A stretch of 6,893 nucleotides of DNA from JALYZC01 sp035997675 (GTDB lineage Bacteria > Actinomycetota > Thermoleophilia > Solirubrobacterales > Solirubrobacteraceae). The stretch covers positions 1 through 6,893 of the forward strand of contig DASYIJ010000242.1 in the NCBI GenBank assembly GCA_035997675.1. Reading direction: 5' to 3'. Below are positions 4,972-6,893 of this stretch, piece after piece (within the stretch, counting starts at the first letter, position 1; each line of letters begins with the position of its first letter). A program made the position numbers and the translations under genes. The notes beneath the pieces are model-generated. The model was not told the DNA's origin and did not search any database. It saw only the letters and a program-made list of their open reading frames with translations.

Positions 4972-5560
4972 GGCGTCTCAGGACGATGGCGACGGCCACG
5001 CCGCCGGCGAAGGCGGCGCCGACGAGCAGTTCGGGTCGTCCGAAACCCCGCCGCTCGGGCACGGTGAGATCGCGCCCGACGGTCTCGGGCTCGGGCGCGA
5101 ACGGCGCGGGCTCGGCCTCCGGCGCGGGCGGCGCGGGCTGGGCGATCACGGGCTCCGGCTCTGGTTGTGGCTCGGGCACGGGAGGCTCGGGGTCGGGCTC
5201 GGGGATCGGCTCCGGGCCGGGAACCGGCTCGGGGAACGGCGCCGGTTCGGGCGCCGGCACCTCGGCGACGACCGTGGCCGGCTCGCTGGGTATGGGCGGC
5301 GGTTCGAGCGTCTCGGGCTCCGCCGGCGGCGGCGGGACCTCGGTGTGATCCGGGACGACTCCGACGGGTGCTTCGGGAGCGAAGGCCGGCGGCGGCGGTG
5401 GCGGCGGCGGGGGAATGGCCTCGTCGCCGTGCTGCGCGGCGGATTCGAGCGGCGGAAGGATGCCGCTGACGGTCGGGTTCTCGACCGGGTCCCCCTCGGC
5501 GTCCCGGACGACCGACTCGGCACCCTCCTCGGGCACGTCCTTGCGCCGGCGCAGCCTCAT
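4958..5560 (-). CDS. Pro/Glu-rich rod protein with single C-terminal membrane helix
   Basis: A 200-residue protein of unknown function. The N-terminus is very basic (MRLRRRKD). Residues 50-58 are nine consecutive prolines, and 79-160 is a degenerate P-E-P/P-x-P-E repeat with almost no helix-forming capacity, expected to be an extended acidic polyproline rod. The only hydrophobic segment is at the C-terminus (about 176-194), flanked by RRGFGR before and RRLGRR after, so topology is ambiguous. No signal peptide is visible; insertion would be post-translational and tail-anchor-like. ATG 5560 overlaps the TGA of the DUF4235-like gene (ATGA). The gene overlaps the holin-like gene by 14 nt. The nine-proline run should make translation depend on EF-P. 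The rod-plus-anchor plan recalls TonB-like Pro-rich spacers with the anchor at the other end; that is comparison, not homology. The opposite strand has long open frames produced by the skewed repeat. Confidence 0.75.
   Translation of the reverse strand: MRLRRRKDVPEEGAESVVRDAEGDPVENPTVSGILPPLESAAQHGDEAIPPPPPPPPPAFAPEAPVGVVPDHTEVPPPPAEPETLEPPPIPSEPATVVAEVPAPEPAPFPEPVPGPEPIPEPDPEPPVPEPQPEPEPVIAQPAPPAPEAEPAPFAPEPETVGRDLTVPERRGFGRPELLVGAAFAGGVAVAIVLRRLGRR
5081..5326 (-). repeat. Degenerate Pro-Glu coding repeat (low complexity)
   Basis: Imperfect tandem CCGGAGCC/CCCGAGCC-type units encode alternating Pro and Glu with inserted Ala, Val, Ile, Phe and Asp (residues 79-160 of the Pro-rich protein). 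The units vary at the DNA level, so this is selected protein low complexity more than a recent array. Length variation between strains is likely. Confidence 0.7.
5387..5413 (-). repeat. Nine-codon polyproline run
   Basis: Nine consecutive Pro codons (CCC, CCG x3, CCA, CCG x4) encode residues 50-58 of the Pro-rich protein. Runs of three or more prolines stall ribosomes and need EF-P, so this is a likely slow point early in a chain of overlapping genes. Confidence 0.85.
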
Positions 5561-5691
5561 TCCGGCGGTTCTTCCCCGAACGCCCGCCGCCAAATCATCG
5601 TGGCCACGCGTTGGGTCGCGATGCTGGCGAGAGCGCCGAGGCCGGCGAGCAGACCGGACCACATAAGGCGCTTGACGAGATCTCCCTCCAC
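5557..5691 (-). CDS. Very small DUF4235-like membrane protein (44 aa)
   Basis: This short gene is easily missed. From GTG 5691 it encodes VEGDLVKRLMWSGLLAGLGA, continues hydrophobic to about residue 30, then ends ATMIWRRAFGEEPPE. The hydrophobic helix followed by W-R-R-x-x-G-E-E-P-P matches the first half of DUF4235 (PF14019) proteins. Those usually run on to about 80 residues with a second membrane segment, which is absent here, so this is a half-length version. The start is uncertain. GTG 5691 lacks a Shine-Dalgarno and follows the tetR stop, in the same frame, after 15 nt. ATG 5664 (35 aa) has GGAGGGAG about 15 nt upstream, which is too far for ideal pairing. The stop overlaps the next start (ATGA), supporting that it is translated. 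It is the first gene of the four-gene membrane module. Confidence 0.6.
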   Translation of the reverse strand: MEGDLVKRLMWSGLLAGLGALASIATQRVATMIWRRAFGEEPPE

Positions 5692-5703
5692 TGCGGCCGC
5701 AGT
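5690..5703. promoter_or_regulatory. 14-bp perfect palindrome at the head of the membrane module
   Basis: ACTGCGGCCGCAGT is a perfect palindrome lying between the tetR stop codon and the first codon of the DUF4235-like gene. TetR-family proteins bind palindromes, and its position would suit an operator for the downstream module. A palindrome of this length is expected about once by chance in a GC-rich segment this long, so only its placement is notable. Confidence 0.25.
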
Positions 5704-5706
5704 AAA

Positions 5707-6321
5707 TCAGACCTGGGCGGCGTCGAGTCCTCCGCACACGGTTTCGACGACGAAGCGCTTGGCCTGCTCGTAGTCCTCCTCCTCCTGCGGGAGCAGGTCG
5801 AAGATCCAGCCGGTCAGAACCTGCTCGATCGCGCCGTAGAAGGCGAGCGCGGCGAACTGGGCGCTCACGTCGGTCTTGAAGATGCCGCTGTCCTGCGCCT
5901 TCTGGACGATGTCGGCGATGCCCTGGTAGGCCTCGCGGATCTTCTCCAGGTGGGTCCGCCCGAACGAGTTCGCCGCGCGGGTCACCTCGACGATGATCAC
6001 CTTCATGAGCTCCGGGTCGTGGCGGTAGGAGTCGACGATGAACGACGCGATCGCGTAGAGCTTCTCGCGCGGCTCGAGCTCGCGCTCGTCGACCTCGCCG
6101 ATCGCGGCGAGCATGATGTCCCAGCGCTCGAGGAACAGGGTGTCGAGCACCTCGTCCTTGGAGTCGAAGTAGTGGTAGACGAGCCCGTACGCCACCCCGG
6201 CCTCGTCGGCGATGTCCGACACGCGGCAGCCGTGGAACCCCTGGCGCGCGAACACGCGCACCGCCGCGTCGAGGATCGTGCGGCGCTTGTCCAGCGCGGC
6301 CTGGCTGCGCGGCACGGCCAT
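5707..6321 (-). CDS. TetR-family transcriptional repressor (FadR/YsiA-like ligand domain)
   Basis: A 204-residue one-component regulator that should bind DNA as a dimer and release it on binding a small ligand. Seen: the N-terminal helix DKRRTILDAAVRVFARQGFHG (11-31), the helix-turn-helix CRVSDIADEAGVAYGLVYHYFDSKDEVL (32-59) with the family Y-H-Y-F-x-S-K, and an all-helical ligand domain from about 65 to 204. The ligand domain segments SFIVDSYRHDPELMKVIIVE and FAALAFYGAIEQVLTGWIF resemble the FadR/YsiA group, which senses acyl-CoA, but ligand identity is inference. Normal length. ATG 6321 has GGAGA 8 nt upstream. The gene lies 31 nt after the nitrilase gene and 15 nt before the membrane module, all on one strand. 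A symmetrical dyad covers its ribosome-binding site, suggesting autoregulation. Confidence 0.92.
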   Translation of the reverse strand: MAVPRSQAALDKRRTILDAAVRVFARQGFHGCRVSDIADEAGVAYGLVYHYFDSKDEVLDTLFLERWDIMLAAIGEVDERELEPREKLYAIASFIVDSYRHDPELMKVIIVEVTRAANSFGRTHLEKIREAYQGIADIVQKAQDSGIFKTDVSAQFAALAFYGAIEQVLTGWIFDLLPQEEEDYEQAKRFVVETVCGGLDAAQV

Positions 6322-6322
6322 C

Positions 6323-6354
6323 AGTGGTTTCTCCGACTCGCCGGAGGTGCCACT
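6323..6354 (-). promoter_or_regulatory. 32-bp dyad over the tetR ribosome-binding site (operator or mRNA hairpin)
   Basis: Read on the minus strand, AGTGG then CTCCG are mirrored by CGGAG then CCACT about one centre. The outer arms are 6350-6354/6323-6327 and the inner arms 6342-6346/6331-6335, with 3-nt mismatched gaps between arms and a 6-nt loop. It runs from the nitrilase stop codon to one base before the tetR ATG, and CGGAG contains the Shine-Dalgarno. It could be a TetR operator or an RNA hairpin that hides the ribosome-binding site. Confidence 0.45.
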
Positions 6355-6893
6355 AGACCCGCGCCTCCTCCGGCCAGTGGTAGGCGTCGGGGCGCCGGTT
6401 CGCCAGGGCCGGGAGCGTGGCGCGCACCTCGTCCTGGTGAGCGAAATCGAGGTCGGCCACGATCACGCCCTCGTCCTCGTCGCCCGCCTGGGCCAGCACC
6501 TCGCCCCACGGGTCGACGATCAGCGAGCGCCCCCCGGACTCGTAACCGCCGGGGTGGCGGCCGACCTGGTTGGCGGCGACGACGAAGCACTGGTTCTCGA
6601 TGGCGCGCGCACGGACGAGCGGTTCCCAGTGCACCCGGGTCGTCGGCAGCGTGAAGGCCGCCGGCACGGCGAGCACGCGGGCGCCGCGGACGGCGAGGAT
6701 CCGCGACAGCTCGGGGAAGCGGACGTCGTAACAGACGGTCATGCCCAGCGGCACTCCACCGGCCAACTCGGACAGCACGACCTCCTCGCCCGGTTCCTCC
6801 GTGTCGGACTCGCGGTAGACGCGCCCTTCGACCTCGACGTCGAACAGGTGGATCTTGCGGTACACCGCGCGCACCTCGCCGTCGGGGTCGATG
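6353..6893 (-). CDS. Nitrilase-superfamily amidase, Nit1-like (partial, 5' end outside window)
   Basis: The C-terminal 179 residues of a carbon-nitrogen hydrolase, open to the window edge and ending in TAG at 6355-6353. Seen: YRKIHLFDVEVEG, with the catalytic Lys at partial residue 13; VCYDVRFPEL, with the catalytic Cys at 54; HWEPLVRARAIENQCFVVAANQVG (89-111), including the conserved second Glu; and GRSLIVDPWGEVLA (121-134). The first catalytic Glu lies upstream of the window. The block YRK-H-L-F/C-D-V-E, CYD-RFPEL and H-W-E-x-L-x-RARAIE-Q is characteristic of the Nit1 branch, whose best-known activity is hydrolysis of deaminated glutathione; omega-amidase or another short-chain amidase is the main alternative. 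It is probably cytosolic. Co-directional with tetR 31 nt downstream, it may belong to the same transcript. Confidence 0.92.
   Translation of the reverse strand, partial: IDPDGEVRAVYRKIHLFDVEVEGRVYRESDTEEPGEEVVLSELAGGVPLGMTVCYDVRFPELSRILAVRGARVLAVPAAFTLPTTRVHWEPLVRARAIENQCFVVAANQVGRHPGGYESGGRSLIVDPWGEVLAQAGDEDEGVIVADLDFAHQDEVRATLPALANRRPDAYHWPEEARV

Noticed and set aside
5081..5413. CRISPR array or minisatellite
   Set aside because: The units are irregular, in frame and encode Pro/Glu. There are no uniform repeats with unique spacers.
4586..5773. Plus-strand open frame of 395 codons and an overlapping Gly-Ser repeat frame at 4986-5348
   Set aside because: Both are antisense to the Pro/Glu repeat and the holin-like gene. 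Pro/Glu codons read backwards give Gly/Ser repeats, and high GC keeps the frame open. No domain and no suitable start signal.
5611..6654. Plus-strand open frame of 347 codons opposite tetR and the nitrilase gene
   Set aside because: Antisense shadow crossing three real minus-strand genes and their gaps, ending in an Arg/Pro-rich out-of-frame tail.

Overview
The window is a strongly GC-rich bacterial chromosome segment. Third codon positions are nearly all G or C, GTG and TTG starts are used, and genes overlap by a few bases. It also carries a set of small membrane-protein families (Phage_holin_3_6/YqjE-like, DUF3618-like, DUF4235-like) typical of Actinomycetota. My best guess is Actinomycetota, possibly class Thermoleophilia (Solirubrobacterales-like). 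That is inference from protein style and not a database match. No rRNA, tRNA, CRISPR array, transposase or integrase was seen, and this looks like ordinary chromosome with compact operons.

Left part (1-1411, plus strand): the 3' end of a zinc-dependent medium-chain alcohol dehydrogenase; a 110-bp intergenic region with three CNTA(C/G) motifs exactly 11 bp apart, suggesting an OmpR-type response-regulator site; a small exported protein with a DUF5666-like beta domain between two Gly/Pro-rich segments; and a strong two-part hairpin that can terminate transcription from both sides.

Middle (1412-4208): a minus-strand operon reads from 3260 down to 1412. It holds an extended SDR NAD-dependent epimerase (HpnA/dihydroflavonol-reductase type), a 174-aa protein of unknown function coupled by a GTGA overlap, and an 86-aa glutaredoxin/GST-N-like protein with a CPCG active-site loop. 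Diverging from it is a plus-strand DegV/FakB fatty-acid-binding protein. Both divergent genes have TANNNT -10-like boxes so close to their start codons that leaderless transcripts are likely.

Right part (4274-6893, minus strand, read right to left): a nitrilase-superfamily amidase (Nit1-like, 5' end outside the window), a TetR-family repressor, then four tightly packed small membrane-protein genes. These are a 44-aa DUF4235-like protein, a 200-aa Pro/Glu-rich protein with one C-terminal membrane helix, a two-helix Phage_holin_3_6/YqjE-like protein and a 76-aa DUF3618-like protein. The last four overlap by 4, 14 and 1 nt, so they are almost certainly co-translated. The layout recalls the E. 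coli yqjD-yqjE-yqjK membrane operon. It is the best candidate here for a little-described system: a TetR-linked cell-envelope module with an unusual Pro/Glu rod. Two dyads, one over the tetR ribosome-binding site and one just after tetR at the start of the module, are possible operators.
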